From assembly GCF_038719015.1 (NCBI RefSeq), contig NZ_CP152276.1, positions 630,001-694,000 on the forward strand: a DNA stretch of 64,000 nucleotides, written 5' to 3'. Numbering within the stretch: the first letter of the stretch is position 1; every line of letters begins with the position of its first letter. This DNA comes from Nguyenibacter vanlangensis. GTDB lineage: Bacteria > Pseudomonadota > Alphaproteobacteria > Acetobacterales > Acetobacteraceae. The notes beneath the pieces were generated by a model, which had not been told where the DNA came from, searched no databases, and saw only the letters and a program-made list of their open reading frames with translations. The position numbers and the translations under genes were made by a program. Below, piece by piece: positions 1 through 8,059 of this stretch.

Positions 1-673
1 GGTCGCGCCAGCCGGTCCGGAAGCGCGAGATGCTGGCCTGGTCGAGCGTGAAATCGGCGACCGGCCGCATGACGAAGCGATCCAGCCGGTCCGAGGACCG
101 CTGGCTGGCGGGGTCGAAGCGGCGGATATTTTCGATTTCGTCGCCGAACAGGTCGAGGCGGACCGGTTCGGGCTCGCCCGCCGGGAAAATGTCGAAGATG
201 CCGCCGCGGGCGGCGAATTCGCCGGGTTCCATCACCGTGTCGGTGCGGTTGTAGCCGGCGGCGACGAGCAGTTCGATCAGCAATGGCTGGTCCAGGCTGT
301 CGCCGGCGGCCAGCGTGATCGACTGGCCGCGGAAGGCGGCCCGGGGGGCGACGCGCTGGACCAGGCCGCCGACCGTGGTGAGCACGATGCGCGGGCCGGC
401 CGCCGGTTCCAGCAGGCGCGTCAGCGTGGCGACGCGTTCGGCGACGATGGCGGGATTGGGCGAGACGCGGTCATAGGGCAGGCAGTCCCACGCCGGGAAG
501 CGCAGGATTTCGACATTCGGGGCGACGAAGGACAGCAGGTCGCCGATGCGGGCCATGCCGGCATCGTCGCGCGCGACGTGCAGGACGGGGCCGTCTTGTT
601 CGGCGGCGCGGCGCGCCAGCAGGAAGGCGTCGAACCCGTCGGGGACGCCCCAGATCGTGGCCCCCGCGGTCAT
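1..673 (-). CDS. mfd: Transcription-repair coupling factor Mfd (N-terminal part, cut by window edge)
   Basis: The minus-strand frame opens at an ATG at 673 and runs off the left edge without a stop, giving about 224 residues. Mfd removes RNA polymerase stalled at DNA lesions and recruits UvrA. The visible part matches the N-terminal UvrB-like, UvrA-binding module: a start like MTAGATIWGVPDGFDAF, then a FPAWDCLPYDRVSPNP segment and a GGIFDIFPAGEPEPVRLDLFGDEI-type stretch that is characteristic of Mfd and UvrB. The translocase domains lie outside the window. The start overlaps the sdhE stop as ATGA, so the two are probably translationally coupled. Confidence 0.93.
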   Translation of the reverse strand, partial: MTAGATIWGVPDGFDAFLLARRAAEQDGPVLHVARDDAGMARIGDLLSFVAPNVEILRFPAWDCLPYDRVSPNPAIVAERVATLTRLLEPAAGPRIVLTTVGGLVQRVAPRAAFRGQSITLAAGDSLDQPLLIELLVAAGYNRTDTVMEPGEFAARGGIFDIFPAGEPEPVRLDLFGDEIENIRRFDPASQRSSDRLDRFVMRPVADFTLDQASISRFRTGWRD

Positions 674-993
674 CGTGCGTTTCGCAGCGCGGCGTGGCGG
701 GCAGGATCGCCCGCATCGGCCAGGAGCGCGCGCATCATCGGTCCGTCCAGTTCGGCCGGCACCGGCCTGCGGCCGCTGAGCCAGTCGGCCAGGTCGGTGT
801 CGGGCAGGTCCATCACCGCCTCCAGCGCGTCCAGCTCGGCGTCGGTCATGCGGGCCAGGCGAGGCGCGACGAATCCGCCGATCAGGATGTCGGTTTCCTG
901 CGTGCCGCGATGCGTGGCGCGGAAATAGATCCGCCGCCGGCGCGTATCGAGCGATGCGAGGTCGGGCGTGTCGTCGGACATGTCGTGGGGCAT
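670..993 (-). CDS. sdhE: FAD assembly factor SdhE (DUF339 / succinate dehydrogenase assembly factor 2)
   Basis: A 107-residue protein starting MPHDMSDDTPD; an internal ATG at 981 is an alternative start, and neither has a clear ribosome binding site. SdhE helps attach FAD covalently to the flavoprotein subunit of succinate dehydrogenase. The five-helix domain is recognisable by the run of arginines, the RGTQETDILIGGF segment (the family's conserved RG..E surface motif) and the acidic LEAVMDLPDTDLADWL helix. It is transcribed away from recG and overlaps mfd by four bases; recG, sdhE and mfd commonly sit together in alphaproteobacteria. Confidence 0.88.
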   Translation of the reverse strand: MPHDMSDDTPDLASLDTRRRRIYFRATHRGTQETDILIGGFVAPRLARMTDAELDALEAVMDLPDTDLADWLSGRRPVPAELDGPMMRALLADAGDPARHAALRNAR

Positions 994-1113
994 AAGGCTG
1001 ACCCGGAATGGTTTCGTTTTGTTCCTGTGCGTCGCTGTCCTATAGCCCTCCGACGGGGTCCTGTCAGCCCGGCTGGGCACCGGGACGGAACGAGAGGGAC
1101 GGTCGAGCGGCGC

Positions 1114-3222
1114 GTGGTGGACAGTATTCTTCAGGACGGGCCGGAAAACGCAATCGCCCCGCTGCTGGCGCCGTTGGACAGCCTGCCGGGCGTGGGTCCC
1201 GCTGTGGCGCGGCTGCTGGCGCGGGCGGCGCGGGGCGGGCGGGTGATCGACCTGCTGTTCCATCTGCCGGAGTCGGTGATCGACCGGCGGTACCGGCCGG
1301 CGTTGCGCGATGCGATTCCGGGGCAGGTCTGCACGCTGCAGGCGGTGGTGCGCCGGGTGGATGCGCCGGCGCGCGGTACGCGCCAGCCCTGGCGGGTGCA
1401 GATATCGGACGGCACGGGCAGCGCCGACCTGGTGTTCTTTTCGCCCTATCAGGCGCGGCAGATGGCGGTGGGGGCCACCGTCGCGGTGTCGGGCATGCTG
1501 GAGGCTTTCGGCGACCGGCTGTCGATGGCGCATCCGGAGCATGTCGTCGCGGGCGGGCGCATCGAGCGGATACCGGCGCTGGAGCCTGTCTGGCCGCTGA
1601 CGGCGGGACTGTTTGCGCGCCATGTGCGCGGCGCGCTGCGGGAGGCCCTGCTGCGCCTGCCCCTCCTGCCCGAATGGCTGGATGCGGCACTGGTGGCCCG
1701 GCGGCACTGGCCGGATTTCGCAACCGCGCTGCGGCAGTTGCACAGCCCCGAATCCTTTCCCGAGCTGCTGTGCGACGATGCCTGCGGGGCGGCGTGGGAG
1801 CGGGCGCGGCAGCGCCTGGCCTGCGACGAATTGCTGGCGCAGCAAGTGGCGATGGCCGAGGCCCGGCGCCGCAACCGCGACCGGCCGGGCCGCGCGGTCG
1901 CCGCCACCGGCGCGTTGCGCGCCGAGGCGCTGGCGCGATTCGGCCATGTGCCGACCGGGGCGCAGGTCCGGGCGCTGCGCGAGATCGATTCGGACATGGC
2001 TGCGGCGCATCCGATGATGCGGCTGCTGCAGGGCGATGTCGGCGCGGGCAAGACGCTGGTGGCGCTGCTGGCGATGCTGGGAGCGGTCGAGGCCGGGCAC
2101 CAGGCCGCGCTGATGGCGCCGACCGAGATCCTGGCGCGGCAGCACCTGGCGACGTTCAGCCGGCTGGCCCCGGTGCCGGTGGCGTTCCTGAGCGGCAGCG
2201 TGAAGGGCCGCGCGCGGCGGATGGTGCTGGAGGACGTGGAATCGGGCCGTGCGCCGCTGGTGGTGGGGACGCATGCGCTGTTCCAGGACAAGGTGGCGTT
2301 TGCCGACCTGGCGCTGGTGGTGATCGACGAGCAGCATCGCTTCGGCGTGGAGCAGCGCCTGCAATTGGGGGAAAAGGGCGACCGGACCGACGTGCTGGTC
2401 ATGACCGCGACCCCGATCCCCCGCACCCTGCTGTTGAGCCAGTGGGGGGAGATGCAGGTCAGCCGGCTGAACGAGAAGCCGGCGGGGCGCAAGCCGGTGC
2501 GGACCTCGCTGCATGCCATGGCGCAGTTGGACGACGTGCTGGCGGGGATCGCGCGGGCGATCGGGCGCGGGGCGCGGATCTTCTGGGTCTGTCCGCTGGT
2601 CAGCGAGAGCGAGGCGGTGGACATCGCCGCGGCCGAGGCGCGTTTCGCCGCGCTGGAGGATCGTTTCGCCGGCCGGGTGGGGCTGGCGCACGGGCGGCAG
2701 GATATCGCGGTGCGCGAGGCGGCGATCGCCGATTTCGCCGCGGGGAAGACCAGCATCCTGGTGGCGACGACGGTGATCGAGGTCGGAGTGGATATTCCGG
2801 CCGCCACGGTCATGGTGATCGAGCATGCCGAGCGATTCGGGCTGGCGCAACTGCATCAGCTCCGCGGGCGGGTGGGACGCGGCGCGGACGAATCCTTCTG
2901 CCTGCTGCTGCATGACGATGCGCTGAGCCGGACGGCGCGGCGGCGGCTGTCGCTGCTGCGCGATACCGAGGACGGGTTCCTGATCGCGGACGAGGATTTC
3001 CGCCTGCGCGGCGGCGGGGACCTGACGGGGCGGCGCCAGTCCGGCCTGCCGGACCTGCGCCTGGCGACCGGGACGCGGCTGGACCTGCTGATGACGATCG
3101 CGGCGCAGGACGCGCAGCGGGTGGCCGGCGGCGCGGTGAGCGCGGCCCGCCGGAATGCCGTCACCTGCCTGCTGGAATTGTTCGGGCGGCATGACGCCGC
3201 CCGCATCCTGCGGTCCGGCTGA
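1114..3222 (+). CDS. recG: ATP-dependent DNA helicase RecG
   Basis: About 702 residues; the open frame extends upstream but homology begins near the GTG codons at 1114/1117. RecG regresses stalled replication forks and branch-migrates Holliday junctions. The wedge/OB domain occupies roughly residues 50-200 (HLPESVIDRRYRP onward). The helicase core shows Walker A GDVGAGKT, the DEQH box in VIDEQHRFGV, motif III MTATPIPRT and motif VI QLRGRVGRG, and the C-terminal TRG region is complete. Length is normal for the family. It diverges from sdhE-mfd and converges with the LpxR-like gene. Confidence 0.95.
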   Translation: MVDSILQDGPENAIAPLLAPLDSLPGVGPAVARLLARAARGGRVIDLLFHLPESVIDRRYRPALRDAIPGQVCTLQAVVRRVDAPARGTRQPWRVQISDGTGSADLVFFSPYQARQMAVGATVAVSGMLEAFGDRLSMAHPEHVVAGGRIERIPALEPVWPLTAGLFARHVRGALREALLRLPLLPEWLDAALVARRHWPDFATALRQLHSPESFPELLCDDACGAAWERARQRLACDELLAQQVAMAEARRRNRDRPGRAVAATGALRAEALARFGHVPTGAQVRALREIDSDMAAAHPMMRLLQGDVGAGKTLVALLAMLGAVEAGHQAALMAPTEILARQHLATFSRLAPVPVAFLSGSVKGRARRMVLEDVESGRAPLVVGTHALFQDKVAFADLALVVIDEQHRFGVEQRLQLGEKGDRTDVLVMTATPIPRTLLLSQWGEMQVSRLNEKPAGRKPVRTSLHAMAQLDDVLAGIARAIGRGARIFWVCPLVSESEAVDIAAAEARFAALEDRFAGRVGLAHGRQDIAVREAAIADFAAGKTSILVATTVIEVGVDIPAATVMVIEHAERFGLAQLHQLRGRVGRGADESFCLLLHDDALSRTARRRLSLLRDTEDGFLIADEDFRLRGGGDLTGRRQSGLPDLRLATGTRLDLLMTIAAQDAQRVAGGAVSAARRNAVTCLLELFGRHDAARILRSG

Positions 3223-3281
3223 CCCGCCCGCCTGTCCGCTGGGGGCCCGTCCGCCGAAACCTGCCTGTCAGGACCTGCCTG

Positions 3282-3309
3282 TCAGAACTTGGCCATCAGA
3301 ACTTGGCCG
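3282..3309. repeat. 14-bp tandem duplication on a stop codon
   Basis: The unit TCAGAACTTGGCC(A/G) occurs twice head to tail, at 3282-3295 and 3296-3309. The second copy contains the stop codon (3296-3298) of the LpxR-like gene. Read on the minus strand, the extra copy creates TGATG followed by a four-codon frame MAKF and a second TGA. Confidence 0.85.
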
Positions 3310-4324
3310 ACAGGTCGACCGATCCGAAATTGAACAGGCCGCTGCGCGCGCCGCGGAATTGCTGCGTCTGCCAGGTCTGGCTGTAGGACAGGCGCATGCC
3401 GTGCCACATGACGGCGACGCCCGCGTGGATTTCGCCCACGTCCCAGTTGACCGGCACGTGAGGCGAGTTGTTGCGCACCGTGTTGCCCTGCAGCGTGGCG
3501 TCGTAGCCGACGGCGTAGCCGGTCACGTTGCCGAACACGTACCAGGCCAGCGGACGGGTCAGGCGGTAGGCGTCGGTGCCGTCGGTGCCCGAGCCGATGG
3601 TCGGGGTGCCGAAATCGCTGCGCAGGCCCTGGCCGAGGCGGAACGTGTCGGCCACCGAGCCATAGATGCGGTAGTCGCCTGCCGCCGCGGCGACGGCGGG
3701 CAGCATTTCCATCTCGATCCCGTAGAGATCGGCCAGAGGCAGGCGCCAGGTGCGGCCGGCCTGGACCTGGAAGATCGGCTGGTTCTGCAACTGGTGGCTC
3801 CAGCCCCGGTTGGGCGTGTCGCCGATCAGGTTGTGGAAGCCGTTCTGCAACTGACGGCCCAGCGCCGCCGGGCCCATGACGCCGAACTGGATGCCGAAGA
3901 CCGAGCGCGACAGATCGGTGTCGTTGATCAGGTTGACCGTGCCCAGCATCAGACCGGCATAGGGCCGGTCGCCGGCCGGCGGATTGACGGCCTGCGTGTC
4001 GTGGGGGGTGAAGATGGTCTGCTGCACGCCGAGGCTGATGCGCGTGACGCCCGGCCCGAGGATGGCGTGGTTGAGGGTTTCGATCGGCGCGGGCTGGTTG
4101 TCGGTGCCCGAGGTCCAGTTTATGCGCAGGCCGCTGGTATAGTACTGGTCGGACGTGCCCTTGAGCGTGCTGACCGCGTCGTTTTCCGCCTGGATGGTCC
4201 AGGTGCCGTACGGGTCCTGGAGCGGGGTGGCCCTGGCCGGGATCGCCGCCAGGCCGCCGATGCCGGCGAGCATGCCGGCCCGCATGATCCGGCCGGTTCT
4301 GTTCCGCGTGTTTGCCTGGTCCAT
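3296..4324 (-). CDS. LpxR-family outer-membrane lipid A 3'-O-deacylase (DUF2219)
   Basis: A 342-residue exported protein. Start 4324 is preceded by AAGGAAA at good spacing, and residues 13-32 form a signal peptide ending in an ARA-type cleavage site. LpxR proteins are 12-stranded outer-membrane barrels that strip the 3'-acyloxyacyl group from lipid A. The family's catalytic signature is visible: END near residue 47 (Asn-Asp pair), YYTSGLRI (serine), DRPYAG, and QNGFHNLIGD (histidine). The alternating aromatic/polar pattern and terminal Phe suit a barrel. Activity is inferred from family; no lipid A partner gene lies nearby. Confidence 0.82.
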   Translation of the reverse strand: MDQANTRNRTGRIMRAGMLAGIGGLAAIPARATPLQDPYGTWTIQAENDAVSTLKGTSDQYYTSGLRINWTSGTDNQPAPIETLNHAILGPGVTRISLGVQQTIFTPHDTQAVNPPAGDRPYAGLMLGTVNLINDTDLSRSVFGIQFGVMGPAALGRQLQNGFHNLIGDTPNRGWSHQLQNQPIFQVQAGRTWRLPLADLYGIEMEMLPAVAAAAGDYRIYGSVADTFRLGQGLRSDFGTPTIGSGTDGTDAYRLTRPLAWYVFGNVTGYAVGYDATLQGNTVRNNSPHVPVNWDVGEIHAGVAVMWHGMRLSYSQTWQTQQFRGARSGLFNFGSVDLSAKF

Positions 4325-4733
4325 CCGCTTTCCTTCACTGCCGGTCTTTAGCTGGCGGTCGCCCCGAATGCCGGGCCCGAATGCCAGGTTTGTCGCAACG
4401 GCGCGACATAACGTTCTCTTTTGAGCTGTTTAGAGCGTTCGCGCCTCGGGAGAAAGCCCGAGACGCGCTTCCTGATCGCGCTGTTGTCAGAATTCCGGCC
4501 GCCGGGAAGTCGGGATGAGGCGAAATGATGATGGAACCGGCGTGGGGGGATATGCTTATGTGTGTTCGACACCGGCGCTTTCGTGCTAGTGTCGATGCGG
4601 GAAGAGGACGCTGTCCGCGCCAACCGTCGAGAGCGGTTCAGGAACGGTTATGTAATTCCTTGATCCAGCAAGTTTTTTCATCAGGTGGCCTCCTGAGACA
4701 GGACCCGCCAACTACACTTCGGGATTACGACCG
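4325..4733. other. Gene-free interval upstream of the cold-shock gene (leader/promoter region)
   Basis: About 400 bases with no credible gene. It must hold the divergent promoters of the LpxR-like gene and the cold-shock gene. Around 4433-4480 there is a TAGAGC motif followed by a short hairpin (CTCGGG...CCCGAG). Near 4670 there is an AT-rich patch with a T6 run. Long structured leaders are known for cold-shock mRNAs in other bacteria, but nothing here proves one. Confidence 0.5.
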
Positions 4734-5396
4734 TTGAGAAGTAACAGGACCGACCGCAGCCCCCGTTCCCCGCGCCGCGGCGGATTTGACGACGACTTCA
4801 TGTCGGCGCCGCCCTCATTTGGCGACCGCGGTCCGCGTCGCCCGATGGGTGGACCCTCGCAAGTCATCGCTTCGGGGCCCGAGATCAGTGCGTCCGTCAA
4901 GTGGTTCAACAGCGAGAAGGGCTTCGGCTTCGTCGAGCTGTCGGACGGGTCGGGCGATGTTTTCCTGCACGCCAACGCGCTGGCACAGAGCGGCCACGAT
5001 TCGGTGTCGCCGGGCGCCACCCTGGTGGTGCGTATCGGCCAGGGGCCCAAGGGGCGCCAGGTCGCCTCGGTGGTGTCGGTCGACGAGAGCACCGCTCAGC
5101 CGGAACGCCCCCGCGGCTTCGGCGCGCCGCGCGCCCCCGGCGGCTTTGGCGGCCGCCCGTCGCGCCCTGCCCCCGACCTGTCGCATGCGCAGGAAATGCG
5201 CGGCGTGGTCAAGTGGTACAATGCGACCAAGGGCTTTGGCTTCATCACGCCGGAAAGCGGCGGCAAGGACATCTTCGTCCATGCCTCGGCGCTGGAACGT
5301 TCGGGCCTGACCGGCCTGACGGAAGGCCAGACGGCCAATGTGCAGGTCGTCCAGGGCCAGAAGGGCCCCGAGGCCGCGTCGATCAGCGTCGACTGA
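4734..5396 (+). CDS. Double cold-shock-domain protein (CspA family)
   Basis: A 220-residue protein with two cold-shock domains, the alphaproteobacterial 'double CSD' arrangement. Domain 1 (about residues 53-118) begins SVKWFNSEKGFGFVEL and includes DVFLHANAL; domain 2 (about 158-220) begins GVVKWYNATKGFGFITP and includes DIFVHASAL. Both keep the RNP1 and RNP2 aromatic residues that bind single-stranded RNA or DNA. A Pro/Gly/Arg-rich linker joins them. The TTG at 4734 gives the longest frame and an Arg-rich N-terminus; an ATG at 4800 is the alternative. The likely role is RNA chaperone or antiterminator during cold or growth transitions. Confidence 0.9.
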   Translation: MRSNRTDRSPRSPRRGGFDDDFMSAPPSFGDRGPRRPMGGPSQVIASGPEISASVKWFNSEKGFGFVELSDGSGDVFLHANALAQSGHDSVSPGATLVVRIGQGPKGRQVASVVSVDESTAQPERPRGFGAPRAPGGFGGRPSRPAPDLSHAQEMRGVVKWYNATKGFGFITPESGGKDIFVHASALERSGLTGLTEGQTANVQVVQGQKGPEAASISVD

Positions 5397-5424
5397 CTGC
5401 TTCGGCGGATGCCGGACAGGATGA

Positions 5425-5456
5425 CGGGGTCGCCTTCGGGCGGCCCCGTTTTATTT
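5425..5456 (+). terminator. Rho-independent terminator of the cold-shock gene
   Basis: A 10-bp stem (5425-5434 with 5439-5448, one G-T pair) closed by a TTCG tetraloop and followed by TTTTATTTT. It begins 28 bases after the stop codon and is a textbook intrinsic terminator. Confidence 0.93.
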
Positions 5457-5482
5457 TGGGCCTCGTTTCGGGAATGGCGGGT

Positions 5483-5526
5483 CTAGAGCCATATCCGTTC
5501 ACACCGGTTCACGGATATGGCTCTAG
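5483..5526. repeat. Perfect 16-bp inverted repeat (CTAGAGC-type intergenic palindrome)
   Basis: CTAGAGCCATATCCGT at 5483-5498 is exactly mirrored at 5511-5526 across a 12-base spacer. It lies between the convergent cold-shock and smpB genes. The CTAGAGC/GCTCTAG ends resemble small palindromic intergenic repeats common in alphaproteobacteria; similar TAGAGC tokens occur near 4433 and 54761. Confidence 0.85.
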
Positions 5527-5540
5527 CTCATTGTTTTAGC

Positions 5541-5589
5541 GAGCATCTTTATCCGACCGGATGCGCCCGTCCGGTCGGATGATGCTCTA
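5541..5589. repeat. Imperfect inverted repeat reaching the smpB stop codon
   Basis: GAGCATC-ttt-ATCCGACCGGA pairs with TCCGGTCGGATGATGCTC across a short loop, leaving a three-base bulge. It ends in GCTCTAG, and the CTA of that motif (5587-5589) is the smpB stop codon. It may terminate smpB transcription or be another copy of the intergenic palindrome family. Confidence 0.75.
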
Positions 5590-6075
5590 GTCCCTGCCCT
5601 TGTTACGCATCAGTCGGGCCTTGTCGCGCTGCCAGTCGCGATCGGCGATGGCCTGGCGCTTGTCGGCCTTCTTGCGTCCCTCGCCGATGCCCAGCGTGAC
5701 TTTTGCGACGCCGCGGGCGTTGAAGTGAATATCCAGGGGCACCAGGGTGACGCCGTCGCGCGCCACGGCGCCCAGCAGCTTGTCCACCTGCTTGCGGTGC
5801 AGCAGCAGCTTGCGCGGCGCGCGGGTATCGAAGCGCGACAGGACGCCGCCCTGATATTCGGGGATATAGCTGTTGAACAGCCAGATCTCGCCGTTACGGT
5901 CGCCGGCATAGGCTTCGTTGATGGTGGCGCGGCCGAGGCGCAGGCTCTTGACCTCGGGGCCCTTCAGGACCAGCCCGGCCTCGATCGTCTCGACGATCGT
6001 GTAGTTGAAGCGGCCCTTGCGGTTCTGTGCCGCGATCCCGGTCGAGATCATGCCGCTCTTTTTCTTCTCGGCCAT
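5587..6075 (-). CDS. smpB: SsrA-binding protein SmpB
   Basis: A 162-residue protein, normal length. SmpB binds tmRNA and delivers it to stalled ribosomes for trans-translation. The OB-barrel core is clear (QNRKGRFNYTIVETIEAGLVLKGPEVKSLR, INEAYAGDRNGEIWLFN, LLLHRKQVDKL). The C-terminal tail rich in Lys/Arg (KKADKRQ...DWQRDKARLMRNKGRD) is the part that enters the mRNA channel. It follows dapA by three bases on the minus strand, so the two are probably one transcript. Confidence 0.96.
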   Translation of the reverse strand: MAEKKKSGMISTGIAAQNRKGRFNYTIVETIEAGLVLKGPEVKSLRLGRATINEAYAGDRNGEIWLFNSYIPEYQGGVLSRFDTRAPRKLLLHRKQVDKLLGAVARDGVTLVPLDIHFNARGVAKVTLGIGEGRKKADKRQAIADRDWQRDKARLMRNKGRD

Positions 6076-6078
6076 GGG

Positions 6079-6960
6079 CTAGTTCAGCAATCCCGCGAGG
6101 GCCAGGGCATCGCGCACCCGGGCGCGGGATTCGTCGGACAGCGGGGCCAGCGGCAGGCGGCAGATCTCGCCGGCCAGGCCCAGCAGGCTGGCCGCGTATT
6201 TCACCGGTCCGGGGTTGCTTTCGCAGAACAGCGCGTCGTGCAGCGCCGACAGCCGATCCTGGATCGCCATGGCGTCGGCCACGCGGCCGTCCTGCCAGGC
6301 GCGGTGCATTTCGGCGCACAGGCGCGGGGCGACGTTGGCGGTGACGCTGATGCAGCCCGTGCCGCCGGCTGCCAGGAAGGACACGGCGGTCCCGTCTTCG
6401 CCGGAAAGCTGGATGAAGGGCTTGTGGCGGATGGCGCGACGGACCTGCAGCGGGCGCAGCAGGTTGGCGGTGGCGTCCTTCACCCCCACGATGTGCGCGT
6501 GCCGCGCCATGCGGGCCATGGTTTCGACCGAGATATCGACGACCGAGCGGCCGGGAATGTTGTAGATGAACAGCGGCAGGTCGGTGGCGTCCGCGACCGC
6601 CATGAAATGACGGTAGAGTCCTTCCTGCGTCGGCTTGTTGTAATAGGGCGCGACCACCAGGACCGCGTCGGCGCCGGCGGTCTTGGCATGGCGGGCCATG
6701 GCGACGGCCTCGGCCGTGCTGTTGGAGCCGGCGCCGGCGATGACGGGGATGCGGCCGGCGACCGTCTGGACGGTGAATGCGACGACGCGGGCATGCTCGT
6801 CATGGCTGAGGGTCGGGCTTTCGCCCGTCGTGCCCATCGGGACCACGCCCGAGCTGCCCTCGGTCACCTGCCAGTCGATCAGTCGCCCGAATGCCGGAAA
6901 ATCCAGCGATCCGTCGGTGTCCATCGGCGTAATCAGGGCGGTGATGGAGCCCTTGAACAT
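6079..6960 (-). CDS. dapA: 4-hydroxy-tetrahydrodipicolinate synthase DapA
   Basis: 293 residues from the ATG at 6960 (MFKGSITALITPM), which is the usual N-terminus; an upstream in-frame ATG at 7047 is unlikely. The enzyme condenses pyruvate with aspartate semialdehyde in the lysine/diaminopimelate pathway. The TIM barrel shows GTTGESPTLS, the catalytic tyrosine in FIYNIPGRS and the Schiff-base lysine in IVGVKDATAN. It is followed closely by smpB, a linkage often seen in this family of bacteria. Confidence 0.95.
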   Translation of the reverse strand: MFKGSITALITPMDTDGSLDFPAFGRLIDWQVTEGSSGVVPMGTTGESPTLSHDEHARVVAFTVQTVAGRIPVIAGAGSNSTAEAVAMARHAKTAGADAVLVVAPYYNKPTQEGLYRHFMAVADATDLPLFIYNIPGRSVVDISVETMARMARHAHIVGVKDATANLLRPLQVRRAIRHKPFIQLSGEDGTAVSFLAAGGTGCISVTANVAPRLCAEMHRAWQDGRVADAMAIQDRLSALHDALFCESNPGPVKYAASLLGLAGEICRLPLAPLSDESRARVRDALALAGLLN

Positions 6961-7141
6961 GGTCGTTTCCACTTGAATCTCGCAGTCTTTGAGAATGGGC
7001 GCTGCCTTGGGGCGGGTCCAGGGGCCACGGGGCGCCGGTCCGTTCATGCCTCTGTTAATGCGGGGTGCGGGGGCAAGACAACTCTCGATCGGTTGCGAAA
7101 GGCCCGATGCGGGCCGTTTGCGTCCGTGGAGGCCCTGCCCC

Positions 7142-8059
7142 CTATCGTTTGTCCGCCTGTTTGGCGCCCGTCTGTCCGACGTCCGTGTTCTGAGGGACGT
7201 CCCGACGGAAGGGGGCGGCGGGATAGACGCCCAGGATCGATGCGTTTTCGGAGAAGAAGGCGAGTTCGGCGAGGGCGCGGGACAGCGCCGGGTCGTTGGG
7301 GTGGCCTTCGACGTCCATCAGGAACTGGGTTGCGGCGAACGAGCCGTCGAGCATGTAGCTTTCGAGACGGGTCATGTTGACGCCGGCGGTGGCGAAGCCG
7401 CCCAGCACCTTGTACAGCGCGCCGGCGGTGTTGCGGACGCGGAAGAGGACGGTGGTGATCGTGTCGGGCTGGCCCGCCGGGGGGCGGGTGGCGTCGCGCG
7501 AGGCGATGTAGAAGCGCGTGGTGTTGTGCGACGCGTCCTCGACATTCCGGCGCAGGATGACCAGGCCGTTCAGTTCGGCGGCGAGCGACGAGGCGACGGC
7601 CACGTCCTCGGGGTTGCCCCACTGGGCCACCAGTTCGGCCGAGCCGGCCGTGTCGAATTCGACGACCGGGGTCAGGCCCAGCTCGTCGATGATGCCGCGG
7701 ATCTGGGCCATGGCGACGGGGTGGGTATGGATGCGGCGGGCGGTGGCCAGCGTGCTGCCGGGAACGCCCATCAGGCAATGCTCCACCCGCTGGAAATGCT
7801 CGCCCACGATGTGCAGCCCGGCCTGGGGCAGCAGCGCGTGGATGTCGGGCACCCGGCCGGCCAGGCTGTTCTCGCACGCCAGCATCGCCTGGTCGGCCCG
7901 GCCGTCATGGACCGCCGCGATGGCCTCGGCGAAGGTCGCGCATGGCAGGGTGGCCCAGCCCGGGCGGGCCTGGCGGCAGGCCAGGTCGGAATAGGCCCCG
8001 GGCCGCCCCTGGAAGGCGATGATGCCGTGGGTGGGTGTGTTTGGCGCGGACATGGTCAT
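7142..8059 (-). CDS. pheA: Prephenate dehydratase (PheA) with ACT domain
   Basis: 305 residues from ATG 8059, preceded by a strong GGGGAGG and overlapping the kdsB stop as ATGA. The enzyme converts prephenate to phenylpyruvate for phenylalanine synthesis. The catalytic domain (about residues 1-185) contains FQGRPGAYSDLA, ACENSLAGRVPDIH and the essential TRF motif in NTTRFYIAS. The C-terminal ACT domain (about 198-280; GALYKVLGGFATAGVNMTRLESYM) is the phenylalanine-sensing module, so feedback inhibition is expected. There is no chorismate mutase domain, so this is the monofunctional form. Confidence 0.94.
   Translation of the reverse strand: MTMSAPNTPTHGIIAFQGRPGAYSDLACRQARPGWATLPCATFAEAIAAVHDGRADQAMLACENSLAGRVPDIHALLPQAGLHIVGEHFQRVEHCLMGVPGSTLATARRIHTHPVAMAQIRGIIDELGLTPVVEFDTAGSAELVAQWGNPEDVAVASSLAAELNGLVILRRNVEDASHNTTRFYIASRDATRPPAGQPDTITTVLFRVRNTAGALYKVLGGFATAGVNMTRLESYMLDGSFAATQFLMDVEGHPNDPALSRALAELAFFSENASILGVYPAAPFRRDVPQNTDVGQTGAKQADKR

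Noticed and set aside
670..3192. A minus-strand open frame of about 840 codons opposite recG
   Set aside because: Only its last 107 codons are a gene (sdhE). The upstream part is antisense to recG and noise-like.
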